18,071 nucleotides of DNA from an uncultured Clostridia bacterium (GTDB taxonomy: Bacteria > Bacillota > Clostridia > Oscillospirales > Acutalibacteraceae): assembly GCA_946187095.1 (NCBI GenBank), contig CAMHPW010000005.1:1-18071 (forward strand), given 5' to 3'. The position numbers and the translations under genes are program-made. Below the pieces are notes generated by a model, which was not told the DNA's origin, ran no database searches, and saw only the letters and a list, made by a program, of their open reading frames with translations. Below are positions 1 to 7,762 of this stretch, in pieces; position 1 is the first letter of the stretch; each line of letters opens with the position of its first letter.

Positions 1-65
1 GATGAAACAGGAATTTTCTCAATATGGGTATATTTGTCCATATTTTGAGTAGCAGGGAATACACT

Positions 66-1673
66 ATGAAATTCAGAAAAATACTGTCTGCCGTTCTTTC
101 GGCAGCATTGATCACAAGTTCTGTGAGCCTTTCGGCATTTGCACAGGAACCCGAAAAAAAATATGACTATGTAGCATTGGGTGACAGTATCGCCGCAGGT
201 TTTGGCTTGGAAAACAGTGACGGCACGATTTTGACAGACAGGGCAGTTTGTGTTACGCCCGAACTGCTTGCCGATCCCATCAAAGAGGCTTATGCGACTG
301 TTTTCGGCAAGTATCTTGAAGAAATGGGACAGGCTAACGGCTGTACGACGACTGCTACCAATCTTTCCGCAGTAGGCTATCGTGCCAATGACGTTGCGGA
401 AACGATTCTGAGAGATGGTTTTGTCGGTCAGACGGCAGTAGCCATATTGGAAGGCTTTTTGGGACCTGGCGGAAGTGCTCCCCTTTGGCAGTATCATCAG
501 ATATTCAGTGAATATCTTTCGGAAGCCGAACTCGTCAGCATACAGTTGGGCGGAAATGATATTATATTGGAATTGTTCGGCGATATGAGTTCGCAGGATA
601 ATCAGATATTGTCGATTCTGAGTTCGACAATGCTGATGGTTCTGGCAGGTTTCGACTCAAATGCTGCCATACAGAGTGGTATCGATCAGATCAAGGCGAT
701 AAAAGATTCCATTACTTATGAAATGCTTGCGGAAACAGCCGCCTATCTGAGTGAAGTGGCAAATAACTTTGATGAAAGGTATATTGTTCCGTCTGCCGAA
801 AACGTCAGAAAAGTCGTTAATGCAGTCAGAACGGTAAATGACACAGCCGATATCGCTTTAATCGGTATGTTTGACGCTTACGGCAATTCGTTGGTATATG
901 AAGGACAAGTCCGTGATATGTCCTATGTTGTCAGCACGGTATTTGCAAGGGCTGCCGAAGAATTGACAGGCTTGGATATCGACGTTGATGAAGAAGAAGA
1001 AATCGACGTTGATGAACTGAAAGCAAAAAGTGATGTTCTTTCCAAGTATACGGCTAAACTCCAGAAACTTTCCGGCAAAGTGACAAAGTATAATAAAGCG
1101 GCTGCCGATAAACTTGTTTCCATCATCTCGGAAGAAATCTCTTATCCGATGCAGTACCTGCTTGTCGGTCAGAATATCAGCGATGCAATGCAGTCCCTGA
1201 ATCATAAACTTGACGTGATCGCAGAGGAAACAGGCTGTATCTATGTAGATGTCTTTGATATTTCCAATGAAAATAACCTCGATCCTCACCCGAATGCACA
1301 GGGACATCATGATATCGCCGACATCATGAAAACGGAACTTTCCGATGTCATTATTTCCAAAATGCCGGAAACAGCCGTTCCCGAAGCTGAAAAAGTGACT
1401 GTCAGCCAGAAAACCGTGACGATGACCGCAGGCAATACTTATAAACTCGGCGTCACCGTTGCACCGTTCAATGCGTCGCAGTCTGTAAAATGGAAATCAA
1501 GCAACCCGAATGTTGCTTCTGTCGATTCAAGAGGTGTTGTTGTCGCCAAAAAGGCAGGTACGGCTACCATAACGGCAACTGCCGAAAACGGCAAAAAGGC
1601 GGTCTGCAAAGTTACCGTCAATAAAAAGCCAAGTCTTTTGCAGACAATATTAAAAACATTTCTGAAAAAATAA
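66..1673 (+). CDS. Secreted SGNH/GDSL hydrolase with C-terminal Big2 domain
   Basis: A 535-residue exported esterase/lipase-type hydrolase, probably acting on ester-linked substrates outside the cell. Residues 1-26 form a Sec signal peptide (MKFRK, a hydrophobic core, then SAFA). The catalytic block I motif GDSI has the nucleophile at Ser41; GGND at 162-165 is block III; D406-P-H408 is the DxxH catalytic block. An acidic stretch rich in Asp/Glu lies near residues 307-325. Residues about 443-523 form a bacterial Ig-like group 2 domain (SVKWKSSNPNVASVD, then GTATITA), usual for carbohydrate or cell-surface attachment. The tail is basic. I chose the ATG at 66 because it opens the signal peptide and has a CAGGGAA ribosome site; the in-frame ATG at 24 has none. 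The substrate is unknown. A second secreted protein with a near-identical signal start begins at 18014. Confidence 0.88.
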   Translation: MKFRKILSAVLSAALITSSVSLSAFAQEPEKKYDYVALGDSIAAGFGLENSDGTILTDRAVCVTPELLADPIKEAYATVFGKYLEEMGQANGCTTTATNLSAVGYRANDVAETILRDGFVGQTAVAILEGFLGPGGSAPLWQYHQIFSEYLSEAELVSIQLGGNDIILELFGDMSSQDNQILSILSSTMLMVLAGFDSNAAIQSGIDQIKAIKDSITYEMLAETAAYLSEVANNFDERYIVPSAENVRKVVNAVRTVNDTADIALIGMFDAYGNSLVYEGQVRDMSYVVSTVFARAAEELTGLDIDVDEEEEIDVDELKAKSDVLSKYTAKLQKLSGKVTKYNKAAADKLVSIISEEISYPMQYLLVGQNISDAMQSLNHKLDVIAEETGCIYVDVFDISNENNLDPHPNAQGHHDIADIMKTELSDVIISKMPETAVPEAEKVTVSQKTVTMTAGNTYKLGVTVAPFNASQSVKWKSSNPNVASVDSRGVVVAKKAGTATITATAENGKKAVCKVTVNKKPSLLQTILKTFLKK

Positions 1674-1717
1674 ACAGACAATATTGTCAAAGATGAAAAC
1701 GGCAATATAAACGATAT

Positions 1718-1753
1718 AAAAAGCGACTGAAACTGTATCAGTCGCTTTTTTTG
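1718..1753 (+). terminator. Rho-independent terminator of the SGNH hydrolase gene
   Basis: A 13-bp perfect stem (AAAAAGCGACTGA pairing with TCAGTCGCTTTTT) closes a 7-nt loop and runs into a T tract, 45 bp after the hydrolase stop codon. The A and T flanks mean it could also work on the other strand. Confidence 0.9.
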
Positions 1754-1840
1754 GCGATAATATCGGGAATACTGCTTTCATGGAAAATAAATGAGCAAAT
1801 ATTTGCACAGTTCCACGGAAAATCTTAAATCTGCTTATTT

Positions 1841-1901
1841 ATATGAAATATATTGCATGTTATATCCAAATATACTATAATATATGCAGTATATTTCATA
1901 T
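1841..1901 (+). promoter_or_regulatory. hipBA promoter flanked by two inverted operator arms
   Basis: A sigma-70-type promoter has -35 TTGCAT (1853-1858) and -10 TATAAT (1876-1881) with the optimal 17-bp spacer. It is bracketed by an inverted repeat of 20-bp arms at 1841-1860 and 1882-1901 that match at 18 of 20 positions (core ATATGAAATATA). One arm overlaps the -35 and the other lies just behind the -10. This layout fits autorepression by the HipB-like protein encoded immediately downstream, which is known for HipB families; which protein binds here is inference. Confidence 0.75.
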
Positions 1902-1916
1902 TAAGGTGGAATGAAA

Positions 1917-2261
1917 ATGAAAATTGTTTCCGTAAACAGTCAGTCTGCCATTTTGAAAGAACTTGGCTCACGCATAAAGCGTAACAGACTGGATATGCAG
2001 TTATCACAGCAGGATTTTGCACAAAAAGCAGGCATTTCGACAAGAACTTTATCTTCTGCCGAAAACGGTGATGATATCAGGCTCGGAAGTCTGATAAGAA
2101 TTCTTCGTACAATGGGCTGTCTGGAAAATCTGGATATGCTTCTGCCCGAAATGACATTTAATCCCGAAGACTATCGCAAACTTGGAAAAGAACGCCAGAG
2201 AGTGTCGAGAAAAACGGATATTAACAATAATTCTCAATGGAAATGGGGAGATGAAGAATGA
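1917..2261 (+). CDS. hipB: HipB-like XRE-family antitoxin / repressor
   Basis: A 114-residue helix-turn-helix protein expected to bind its own promoter and to neutralise the HipA kinase. The XRE domain spans about residues 12-70 (ELGSRIKRNRLDMQLSQQDF, then AGISTRTLSSAENG), with the recognition helix at the ISTRTLSSAE segment. The C-terminal 40 residues are charged and would be the flexible, kinase-contacting or protease-sensitive tail. The ATG at 1917 lies 8 nt from AAGGTGG (1903-1909), a better distance than the ATG at 1911, which nearly touches it. The stop overlaps the hipA start by four bases (ATGA), so the two are translationally coupled. Confidence 0.85.
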   Translation: MKIVSVNSQSAILKELGSRIKRNRLDMQLSQQDFAQKAGISTRTLSSAENGDDIRLGSLIRILRTMGCLENLDMLLPEMTFNPEDYRKLGKERQRVSRKTDINNNSQWKWGDEE

Positions 2262-3541
2262 CTTTTGCAGAAGTGCTTTTATGGGATAAAAAAATAGGAA
2301 CAGTTGCCCTGCCCGATGACAGCAATACAGCGATTTTCCGCTATGACAGGGATTTTCTCGGAAGCGGTATAGAAGTTTCACCTGTCACCATGCCGTTGAG
2401 GACAAGGCAATATTCTTTTGCGGGACTGCCTTATCAGACGTTTCACGGACTGCCGGGACTTCTTGCGGATTCACTGCCTGACCGATTCGGAAATGCTGTT
2501 ATTGCACAATGGCTTGCAAGACAAGGTCGTGATGTGTCGTCATTCAATGCAGTGGAAAGACTCTGTTATACGGGCAAGCGTGGCATGGGTGCATTGGAAT
2601 TCAAGCCCGTACTTGGTCCAAAACATGACAAAAATGAACAAATACAAGTTGATGAACTTGTTCGTCTTGCCTCGGACATCTTAAACAAGAGAACAGATAT
2701 GCAATTTTCGGAAAGTGACAATGTGATGAAACAAATCCTTCAGATCGGCACATCGGCAGGCGGTGCAAGGGCAAAAGCAATCATTGCATGGAATCCCGAA
2801 ACTCATGACATTCGTTCCGGACAGATTCAGGCAGGACAAGGCTATGAATACTGGCTGATAAAATTTGACGGTGTTTCCAAAAACGGCGACCATGATCTGA
2901 AAGATCCGCCTGTATATACAAGAATCGAATATGTGTATTATCTGATGGCTGTCGAGTCGGGAATCAAGATGAATGAGTGCAGATTATACGAGGAAAACGG
3001 GCTTTATCACTTCATGACAAAGAGATTTGACAGGGAGAACGGCACCGGCAGAAAAATCCATGTGCAGACACTCGGAGCAATGGCACATTATGACTATAAC
3101 GATCCAACGGCATACAGCTATGAAATGGCGGCATCGGTCGTGCGTCAATTAAGGCTTTCCCATGAGGACATGGAACAGCTTTGTGCAAGAATGATATTCA
3201 ACGTGCTTGCGAAAAACAATGATGACCATGTGAAAAACATTTCATTCCTGATGAACAGAAAAGGGGAATGGAGACTTTCGCCTGCCTATGACTTAACTTT
3301 GTCATACAATCCCGACAACCGATGGCTGAAAGCCCATCAGATGAGTATCAACGGCAAAAGAACGGAGATAACACGGGATGATATTCTTGAATGTGCGGCT
3401 GTCATGGACATTCCGAGATGGAAATGCAAAGACATGATTGAAAAAACCGAAACCGCCGTTTCAAGATTTTCGGAATTGGCACAACAGGCATATCTTACCG
3501 ATACAGCCGCCCAAAAAGTACAGAAATTACTGAACAGCTGA
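2258..3541 (+). CDS. hipA: HipA-family serine/threonine kinase toxin
   Basis: A 427-residue full-length HipA-like kinase. In this family the toxin phosphorylates a translation factor (glutamyl-tRNA synthetase in E. coli) and causes growth arrest or persistence; the target here is not known. Visible motifs are the N-terminal FHGLPGLLADSLPDRFGN block, the GTSAGGARAKA loop at 164-174 (phosphate-binding / autophosphorylation region), YWLIKFDG with the ATP-binding lysine, the catalytic NNDDHVKN at 320-327, and SPAYDLT with the metal-binding Asp345. All key residues are intact, so the toxin is probably active. GGGGAG 7 nt upstream is the ribosome site, inside hipB. The operon appears to end at the hairpin at 3556-3586. 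Confidence 0.92.
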   Translation: MTFAEVLLWDKKIGTVALPDDSNTAIFRYDRDFLGSGIEVSPVTMPLRTRQYSFAGLPYQTFHGLPGLLADSLPDRFGNAVIAQWLARQGRDVSSFNAVERLCYTGKRGMGALEFKPVLGPKHDKNEQIQVDELVRLASDILNKRTDMQFSESDNVMKQILQIGTSAGGARAKAIIAWNPETHDIRSGQIQAGQGYEYWLIKFDGVSKNGDHDLKDPPVYTRIEYVYYLMAVESGIKMNECRLYEENGLYHFMTKRFDRENGTGRKIHVQTLGAMAHYDYNDPTAYSYEMAASVVRQLRLSHEDMEQLCARMIFNVLAKNNDDHVKNISFLMNRKGEWRLSPAYDLTLSYNPDNRWLKAHQMSINGKRTEITRDDILECAAVMDIPRWKCKDMIEKTETAVSRFSELAQQAYLTDTAAQKVQKLLNS

Positions 3542-3555
3542 CAAAAAGAGAAAAT

Positions 3556-3586
3556 TTTTGCAGAGGTGCAGTGCATCTCTGCAAAA
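3556..3586. terminator. Hairpin after hipBA, possible terminator
   Basis: Arms TTTTGCAGAGGTGCA (3556-3570) and TGCATCTCTGCAAAA (3572-3586) pair along their full length with one G-T wobble. There is no strong T run on the plus strand, so termination is possible but not certain; a processing or attenuation hairpin is the alternative. Confidence 0.5.
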
Positions 3587-3624
3587 CAGCATAAAACAGA
3601 TGTTTTTGAAATCAGGAGATCGTT

Positions 3625-4302
3625 ATGGAACAAGAATATTTATCAGTCAGGCAATTTGCAAAAAGAGCAGGAGTGACAACCCAACGCATTTACCAAATGA
3701 TGAACAAGTCCCTGAAAAGTTATTGTAAAGTGGAGGACGGAAAAAAATACATATTGGCAGACGGATTAAAAATTTTTGAAAAAGCCGAAGTGGAAAAAAA
3801 CAGCTTGCAAGAGGTTGCAAGAGACTTACCAAGACCAAAATTTAGGTCTTGCAACTCTGAAAATACCGCCTATAATGCCGATTTTCCGAAAGAAAAAAAT
3901 GAAATTGCAGAAGAAAACTTGCAAGGACTTGCAAAGGACTTACCAAGACCAAAATTTAGGTCTTGCACCCCCCCGAAAGATAATTTTCAAGAAGAAAGTA
4001 ATCCCAATGAACAAATCACAAAAGAAACTATCCATGTTCTGCAAGAACAGCTTGCCGTTAAAGACAAGCAGATAGATGAAAAGGATAAGCAAATTGCCGA
4101 GCTGACAGCCATGCTAAAAAATTCGCAGGAGCAGCAAGCCGCATTGGTTCAAGCATTGACAGCCGCCCAAGCTCTGGCGGCTGCCGACAAGCATCAACTA
4201 CTCCTACAAGCAGGTCAAACGACTGAACAGACAGTTTCAGATCATATACAAACTTCGGAAAACACAAAAAAAGGATTCTTTCAGAGGCTTTTTGGCAAAT
4301 AA
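3625..4302 (+). CDS. Plasmid-type HTH/coiled-coil protein with two palindromic repeats
   Basis: A 225-residue protein of unknown precise role. Residues 5-45 look like a MerR/helix-turn-helix type DNA-binding region (LSVRQFAKRAGVTTQRIYQM). The middle carries two copies of a peptide ending LPRPKFRSC (near residues 61-77 and 98-115) that come from a nucleotide repeat with a palindromic core. Residues about 135-195 are a long coiled coil (KDKQIDEKDKQIAELTAMLK, then QQAALVQALTAAQ). The protein ends in KKGFFQRLFGK, a tail typical of replication-associated proteins on Firmicutes plasmids (DUF536-like architecture). A role in replication or partition is therefore inferred from architecture and from the rep gene downstream. 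AGGAG 6 nt before the ATG supports the start. A C7 run at 3968-3974, just after the second repeat, could slip. Confidence 0.75.
   Translation: MEQEYLSVRQFAKRAGVTTQRIYQMMNKSLKSYCKVEDGKKYILADGLKIFEKAEVEKNSLQEVARDLPRPKFRSCNSENTAYNADFPKEKNEIAEENLQGLAKDLPRPKFRSCTPPKDNFQEESNPNEQITKETIHVLQEQLAVKDKQIDEKDKQIAELTAMLKNSQEQQAALVQALTAAQALAAADKHQLLLQAGQTTEQTVSDHIQTSENTKKGFFQRLFGK
3804..3853 (+). repeat. Palindromic repeat, copy 1, inside a coding region
   Basis: A 50-bp unit matching copy 2 (3918-3967) at 45 positions, the last 31 being identical. Its core is a near-perfect palindrome (CAAGACC, then AAATTT, then GGTCTTG) with one A-A mismatch on each side of the centre. It is read in frame as LQEVARDLPRPKFRSC. 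The TTGCAA hexamer recurs at its left end. Confidence 0.85.
3918..3967 (+). repeat. Palindromic repeat, copy 2, inside a coding region
   Basis: The second copy of the unit at 3804-3853, read in the same frame as LQGLAKDLPRPKFRSC. The five differences fall in the left third and the palindromic core is unchanged. Confidence 0.85.
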
Positions 4303-4351
4303 TATTTTACTTTCAGCGATTTTGAAAATATGTTTCCAAAACCGCCAGAAA

Positions 4352-4371
4352 TACCTCTCAGAGCCTCTACA
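4352..4371 (-). repeat. 10-bp phased motif, cluster A (before relB/rep)
   Basis: On the minus strand two contiguous 10-mers read TGTAGAGGCT and CTGAGAGGTA. They match the motif found in clusters at 6307-6413, 9831-9860 and 15713-15769. This is the shortest of the clusters. It lies about 100 bp upstream of the relB/rep promoter, where an initiator or repressor site would be expected. Confidence 0.5.
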
Positions 4372-4477
4372 ATGCACACTAATATCCGAATGAATATAAA
4401 ATTACCCTTGACTAAAAATAGCTCTAAAAACGTCTGTATTGGAGTTATGCAGATACTTGAAACACAGTAAATTTTGT

Positions 4478-4518
4478 ATATCAAATACTTGATATTGTAT
4501 ATAGCAATATGATATAAT
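4478..4518 (+). promoter_or_regulatory. Promoter and operator of the relB-rep operon
   Basis: The -35 TTGATA (4489-4494) and -10 TATAAT (4513-4518) are separated by 18 bp. A dyad with arms ATATCAA and TTGATAT and a 4-bp centre (4478-4495) overlaps the -35. This is the right place and size for autorepression by the ribbon-helix-helix protein encoded next. Confidence 0.7.
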
Positions 4519-4543
4519 GATAACTGAAAGGAGAGTGATTGAA

Positions 4544-4780
4544 ATGACACAAGTAAATTTCCGTATTGATGATGAACTGAAAGCCAACGCCGAACAAGCT
4601 TTGAAAGAGATGGGACTCACTATGTCTTCGGCTATTACAATATTTTTAGTGAAAGTGGCCAGAGAAAGACGTATTCCGTTTGAGATTACTGCTGATTTTT
4701 ACGGTACGGCTAATGCTGTCAACATCAAAGACGGTACAAATACTCTCAAAGAACATGACTTGATAGAAGTTGAGAACTGA
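4544..4780 (+). CDS. RelB/DinJ-family ribbon-helix-helix antitoxin, without a toxin
   Basis: A 78-residue protein. The N-terminal strand-helix-helix (TQVNFRIDDELKANAEQALK) followed by LGLTMSSAI-like sequence and IFLVKVARERRIPFEI is the classic RelB/DinJ signature. The family dimerises through its N terminus, binds operators in its own promoter and neutralises a RelE/YafQ toxin with its C-terminal tail. No toxin gene follows: 52 bp downstream comes the replication initiator, probably in the same transcript. By analogy with CopG upstream of RepB in pLS1 plasmids, it may serve as a copy-number repressor. I start at 4544, ten bases behind AAAGGAG; the ATG at 4517 lies in the -10 region and has no ribosome site. 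Confidence 0.8.
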   Translation: MTQVNFRIDDELKANAEQALKEMGLTMSSAITIFLVKVARERRIPFEITADFYGTANAVNIKDGTNTLKEHDLIEVEN

Positions 4781-4832
4781 TATAGCAAAGTATAACATCG
4801 TACTGAAAAAATCGGAGAGGATGTAAAAAAGG

Positions 4833-6275
4833 TTGATTATCCATAAAGTAAGTTACACTGATGAAGAAAAACAGGTACTCGAAAAATACAGAAACACACC
4901 GGCCAAATGCATAGACAAAAATTTAGAAAAACAAGTAGAAGATATTCGTGAAGCTGCCAGACTCAGGTATATTTTATCATTGCACGGAAATCCTTCTGCT
5001 ATATTGGCAGATATCAAAGAAGTGATGGAATCATTATCTGTTGAAGACTTCGTAGAGTGGCAAGATGTCTCAAACGAAACTGACGATGATCTATATATTT
5101 TATTTTGTCATTTTGCATATGTTCAAGCGAGGGATTCTTTGGAAGCATTAAGATTTTACGATCTTCCCCTTGAAAAAAAAGTTGTCAATATCATGCTGAA
5201 AGCAGCCAGCAAACATTTTCCCAAGCCCGACCTTTTCGATGTAAGACTATTTATTTCCAACTCGCAAAAGCGGCTTAGTAAAATCCAAACTGAAACTCGT
5301 AGCGGACATCAGGCCACATTGTATTTCAGCCGAGGTTTCCGTATGATGAGACAGGGAGTTGGAGTAAATGCTTTCACTACACAGGCTACTTCAAAAAGAG
5401 TAAAAGCAACAGTTGATGCATTTACAGGAAAAGCTACTCTTGAATTCAAGGACATAAAAGTACTTATCGAAGAATATTCCAAACACAAAAATTTAACGGT
5501 TCCGACTATGCAGTTATTGGATTTTATGGATATTATCCTGACGGAAAGCGGTATGAAAAGTCCGATAGTGGAGTTTAGTTTGGATGAATATATGCAGCAC
5601 AGAAAACTTTCTGACAGAAAATCTGCAAAAGAACAGATAAAATCCGCAATAGAGGAATTAAAGTCAATTTCTTTGGAATGGGAAGAAAAGAGAGGCAAAA
5701 GGCAAATAGAATACAAGTTTATGAATATAGCAGACAGCGGTTATGTGAGTCGTAACGGTAAAATTACATTTACCTTTGGAACCACTTTTTTTGGGGTGTT
5801 GAAAACCTATTCTGTAATGTCATATCCTGAACAGTTAGGGCAAATAAATAGTCGTCTTAATCCCAACAGTTACAATTTTTTGCGTAAGATTAGTGAACAC
5901 AAAAATATGAATGCTGGCAAGAAAAACGAAAATATCATATCCGTAGAAACACTTCTTTCATGTGCCAATGCTTTGCCAAGTTATGACGAAGTAATGGCAA
6001 GTGACAGACATATTTCAAGCAGAATTATTGAGCCATTTTTAAGAGATATGAATGCTTTGGTGCCTACTTTACAGTGGGAATTCTGCAAAAAAAACACAGG
6101 TGAAATGTTGAGTGATGACGAAGTAGAATTAGACTACTACACATTCAAAAACTTGAATGTTCGCATTACATGGAACAATTATCCTGATCAGACCAAAAAA
6201 CTTGAACGTAAAGCAACAAGCACGAATTCCGGAAAGGGCAGATTCCACTTAAGGAGAAAAATACTGTCAAAATAA
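4833..6275 (+). CDS. Probable plasmid replication initiator (Rep_3-like, winged helix)
   Basis: A 480-residue basic protein. Residues 1-150 are mostly helical and not recognised. From about residue 180 to the end the pattern resembles Rep_3-type initiators with two winged-helix domains: VPTMQLLDFMDIIL, the helical block LSDRKSAKEQIKSAIEELKS, a central strand region (GKITFTFGTTFFGVL), then SYNFLRKISEHKNM and a second helical block. The C-terminal tail is Lys/Arg rich. The call rests on this pattern plus its surroundings: an antitoxin/CopG-like gene before it, phased 10-bp repeats after it and a primase-helicase nearby. No unique catalytic motif is expected for this type. The start is TTG with GGAGAGG 12 nt upstream; the only earlier ATG, at 4821, is followed directly by a stop. 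A terminator follows at 6293. Confidence 0.6.
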   Translation: MIIHKVSYTDEEKQVLEKYRNTPAKCIDKNLEKQVEDIREAARLRYILSLHGNPSAILADIKEVMESLSVEDFVEWQDVSNETDDDLYILFCHFAYVQARDSLEALRFYDLPLEKKVVNIMLKAASKHFPKPDLFDVRLFISNSQKRLSKIQTETRSGHQATLYFSRGFRMMRQGVGVNAFTTQATSKRVKATVDAFTGKATLEFKDIKVLIEEYSKHKNLTVPTMQLLDFMDIILTESGMKSPIVEFSLDEYMQHRKLSDRKSAKEQIKSAIEELKSISLEWEEKRGKRQIEYKFMNIADSGYVSRNGKITFTFGTTFFGVLKTYSVMSYPEQLGQINSRLNPNSYNFLRKISEHKNMNAGKKNENIISVETLLSCANALPSYDEVMASDRHISSRIIEPFLRDMNALVPTLQWEFCKKNTGEMLSDDEVELDYYTFKNLNVRITWNNYPDQTKKLERKATSTNSGKGRFHLRRKILSK

Positions 6276-6292
6276 TTCTTTTAAAGAAAATT

Positions 6293-6332
6293 CGCCGTAT
6301 GACCGCCTGAGGGCCTCATACAGCGATTTTTT
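6293..6332 (+). terminator. Terminator after rep
   Basis: The stem CGCCGTATGA / TCATACAGCG has one mismatch; its loop contains a CTGAGGGCCT copy of the 10-bp motif, and ATTTTTT follows. It lies 18 bp after the rep stop codon. Confidence 0.7.
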
Positions 6333-6413
6333 GACAGGGGGGCTATCTCTATACTCCTGAGCCGTTTGACACGCCTCTACGGGCTTCTACGTGCGTCTGA
6401 GAGCATTTTAAAA
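6307..6413 (+). repeat. 10-bp phased motif, cluster B (after rep)
   Basis: Copies start at 6307 (CTGAGGGCCT), 6357 (CTGAGCCGTT), 6377 (CTACGGGCTT), 6387 (CTACGTGCGT) and 6397 (CTGAGAGCAT). The last four are spaced by 20, 10 and 10 bp, so they face one side of the helix. They run into an A/T tract (TTTTAAAA). A 29-bp stretch at 6385-6413 is identical to 15741-15769. The layout resembles the iteron array of a plasmid origin; the cognate binder is inferred to be the adjacent Rep. Confidence 0.65.
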
Positions 6414-6463
6414 GCCGTGTTCCACGGCGGTCTGCAAATCACCTTGAAATATTCCCTGAAAGA

Positions 6464-6620
6464 GTGACATACTCCCCCGCCTACGCTTCGCTTAGAGGCG
6501 GGGGCTTCTCGCTCAAGTACAGTAACCTGCACAGTATCAACGAGCTATCCCCGTGTGTCCCACGGTTCTTGTTTTGTTTTTATGCTAATGCTATTCTCAT
6601 ACCTTCGTTTCGTATGTTTA
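6464..6620 (-). ncRNA. Predicted omega (guide) RNA region of TnpB, with right-end hairpin
   Basis: TnpB nucleases use an RNA made from the 3' end of tnpB and the element's right end. Here that region holds a 9-bp perfect stem (CCCCCGCCT at 6474-6482 with AGGCGGGGG at 6496-6504). If the right end is at 6464, the guide would be the roughly 16 nt just beyond it on the minus strand (6463-6448). Position and boundaries are inferred from family knowledge, not from a visible promoter. Confidence 0.4.
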
Positions 6621-7686
6621 CAGCAGCATTTACATCTCTGTTATGGTGTGTTTGACAACACGGACAAGTCCATTCTCTGACAGACAAATCTTTTGTTTCA
6701 CTATTTTGGTATCCACAGACATTACAAAGTTGTGAACTTGCAAAGAATTTATCGATTTTTACAAGTCTTTTTCCGAGGTCTTCCAACTTGTATTTCAGAA
6801 ATGCCGTGAACATTCCCCAGCCGTTGTCTGAAACAGATTTACCGAAATTCAGCGACTGTGCCATTGCCTGCATATTCAGATTTTCAATACAAACACAATC
6901 ATAGATATCGGCTATCTGCCTTGACTGCTTGTGCAAAAAATCCTTTCTTTGATTGGCAACCTTTTCATGCAGTTCAGAAACTCTGATACGCTGTTTTTCT
7001 CTGTTTCTTGAACCTTTCACCATTTTAGACAGTTTTCTTTGTTCCTTTTTGAGCTTCTTTTCGGAAAGTCTGTAATATCTCGGAAATTCGGGACAATTTC
7101 CGTTGCTGTCAACATATAATTCGTGCATGGAAAAATCCAAGCCCAAAAACTTCTGCAGTTCTGTTTGCAGTACTTGGTTCTCGTACTCAAACAAGATACT
7201 TGCATAGTATTTTCCGCTTGGTGTCTGACTTACTGTAACTGATTTCAAAATATAATCAGCAGGAATATTTCGATGCTGCTTAACTTTAATTTTTCCGATT
7301 TTGGGCAATGTGACAGTTCCGCTTTCAAGCTTGATATTATTATTCACACATACTGTTGTATAACTTTTCTTATTTTTTCTTGACTTGAATTTTGGAAACC
7401 CGACTTTTTTATCTCTAAAAAAGTTTTGAAAAGCTGTATCAAGATGTCTTAATGCCTGCTGTAATGATATGCTGTCCACATCCTGCAAAAATTCCTTTTC
7501 TTTTTTCAGCCATGTCAGGTCGTTGGCACATTTTGTATAACCAAAAGTTATTTTTTCTTCTTCATAGCTTTTGATTCTTTTTTCAAGATAGTAATTGTAT
7601 ATCATTCGTGTACAGCCGAAAGTTTTTGAGAACATGATTTTTTGTTCCTCATTCGGATATATTCTGAATTTGTAGGCTTTGTTCAA
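6580..7686 (-). CDS. tnpB: TnpB RNA-guided nuclease (IS605 OrfB)
   Basis: A 368-residue TnpB with an intact active site. The N-terminal start (KAYKFRIYPNEEQ) and FPKFKSRKNKKSYT are typical of OrfB. The RuvC-like residues are Asp184 (GLDFSM), Glu268 (CIENLNM) and Asp351 (NRDVNAA). A zinc finger is formed by Cys321, Cys324, Cys341 and Cys344, with the substrate-like block KFFASSQLCNVCG. The usual HDRD is HNRD here, which keeps the catalytic Asp. The start is TTG with AGAGGTGAG about 8 nt upstream. In this family the protein cuts DNA next to a TAM under guide RNA control and helps keep the element at its site. It has its own promoter at 7726-7754. Confidence 0.92.
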   Translation of the reverse strand: MNKAYKFRIYPNEEQKIMFSKTFGCTRMIYNYYLEKRIKSYEEEKITFGYTKCANDLTWLKKEKEFLQDVDSISLQQALRHLDTAFQNFFRDKKVGFPKFKSRKNKKSYTTVCVNNNIKLESGTVTLPKIGKIKVKQHRNIPADYILKSVTVSQTPSGKYYASILFEYENQVLQTELQKFLGLDFSMHELYVDSNGNCPEFPRYYRLSEKKLKKEQRKLSKMVKGSRNREKQRIRVSELHEKVANQRKDFLHKQSRQIADIYDCVCIENLNMQAMAQSLNFGKSVSDNGWGMFTAFLKYKLEDLGKRLVKIDKFFASSQLCNVCGYQNSETKDLSVREWTCPCCQTHHNRDVNAAVNIRNEGMRIALA

Positions 7687-7725
7687 AGTTTCTCACCTCT
7701 TGTTACAGCAGATATTCACGATTAT

Positions 7726-7754
7726 ATTTTATCATTACATTTTTGAGATGTCAA
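7726..7754 (-). promoter_or_regulatory. tnpB promoter
   Basis: On the minus strand TTGACA (7749-7754) and TAAAAT (7726-7731) are spaced by 17 bp, about 40 bp ahead of the tnpB start. Confidence 0.75.
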
Positions 7755-7762
7755 TCGATTTT

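Noticed and set aside
1..48. Possible 3' end of an upstream gene (frame open to TGA at 46-48)
   Set aside because: Only 15 codons are visible and none is recognisable; too short to support.
24..65. Upstream start for the SGNH hydrolase
   Set aside because: It lacks a ribosome site and would bury the signal peptide behind 14 residues.
858..1310. Minus-strand ORF of 150 codons inside the hydrolase gene
   Set aside because: Antisense shadow of a well supported gene, with Cys/Phe/Ile-rich composition and no domain.
4781..4832. Remnant of a YafQ/RelE toxin between relB and rep
   Set aside because: A few residues such as KYNIVLKKSERM look loosely toxin-like, but 52 bp is too short and a stop follows.
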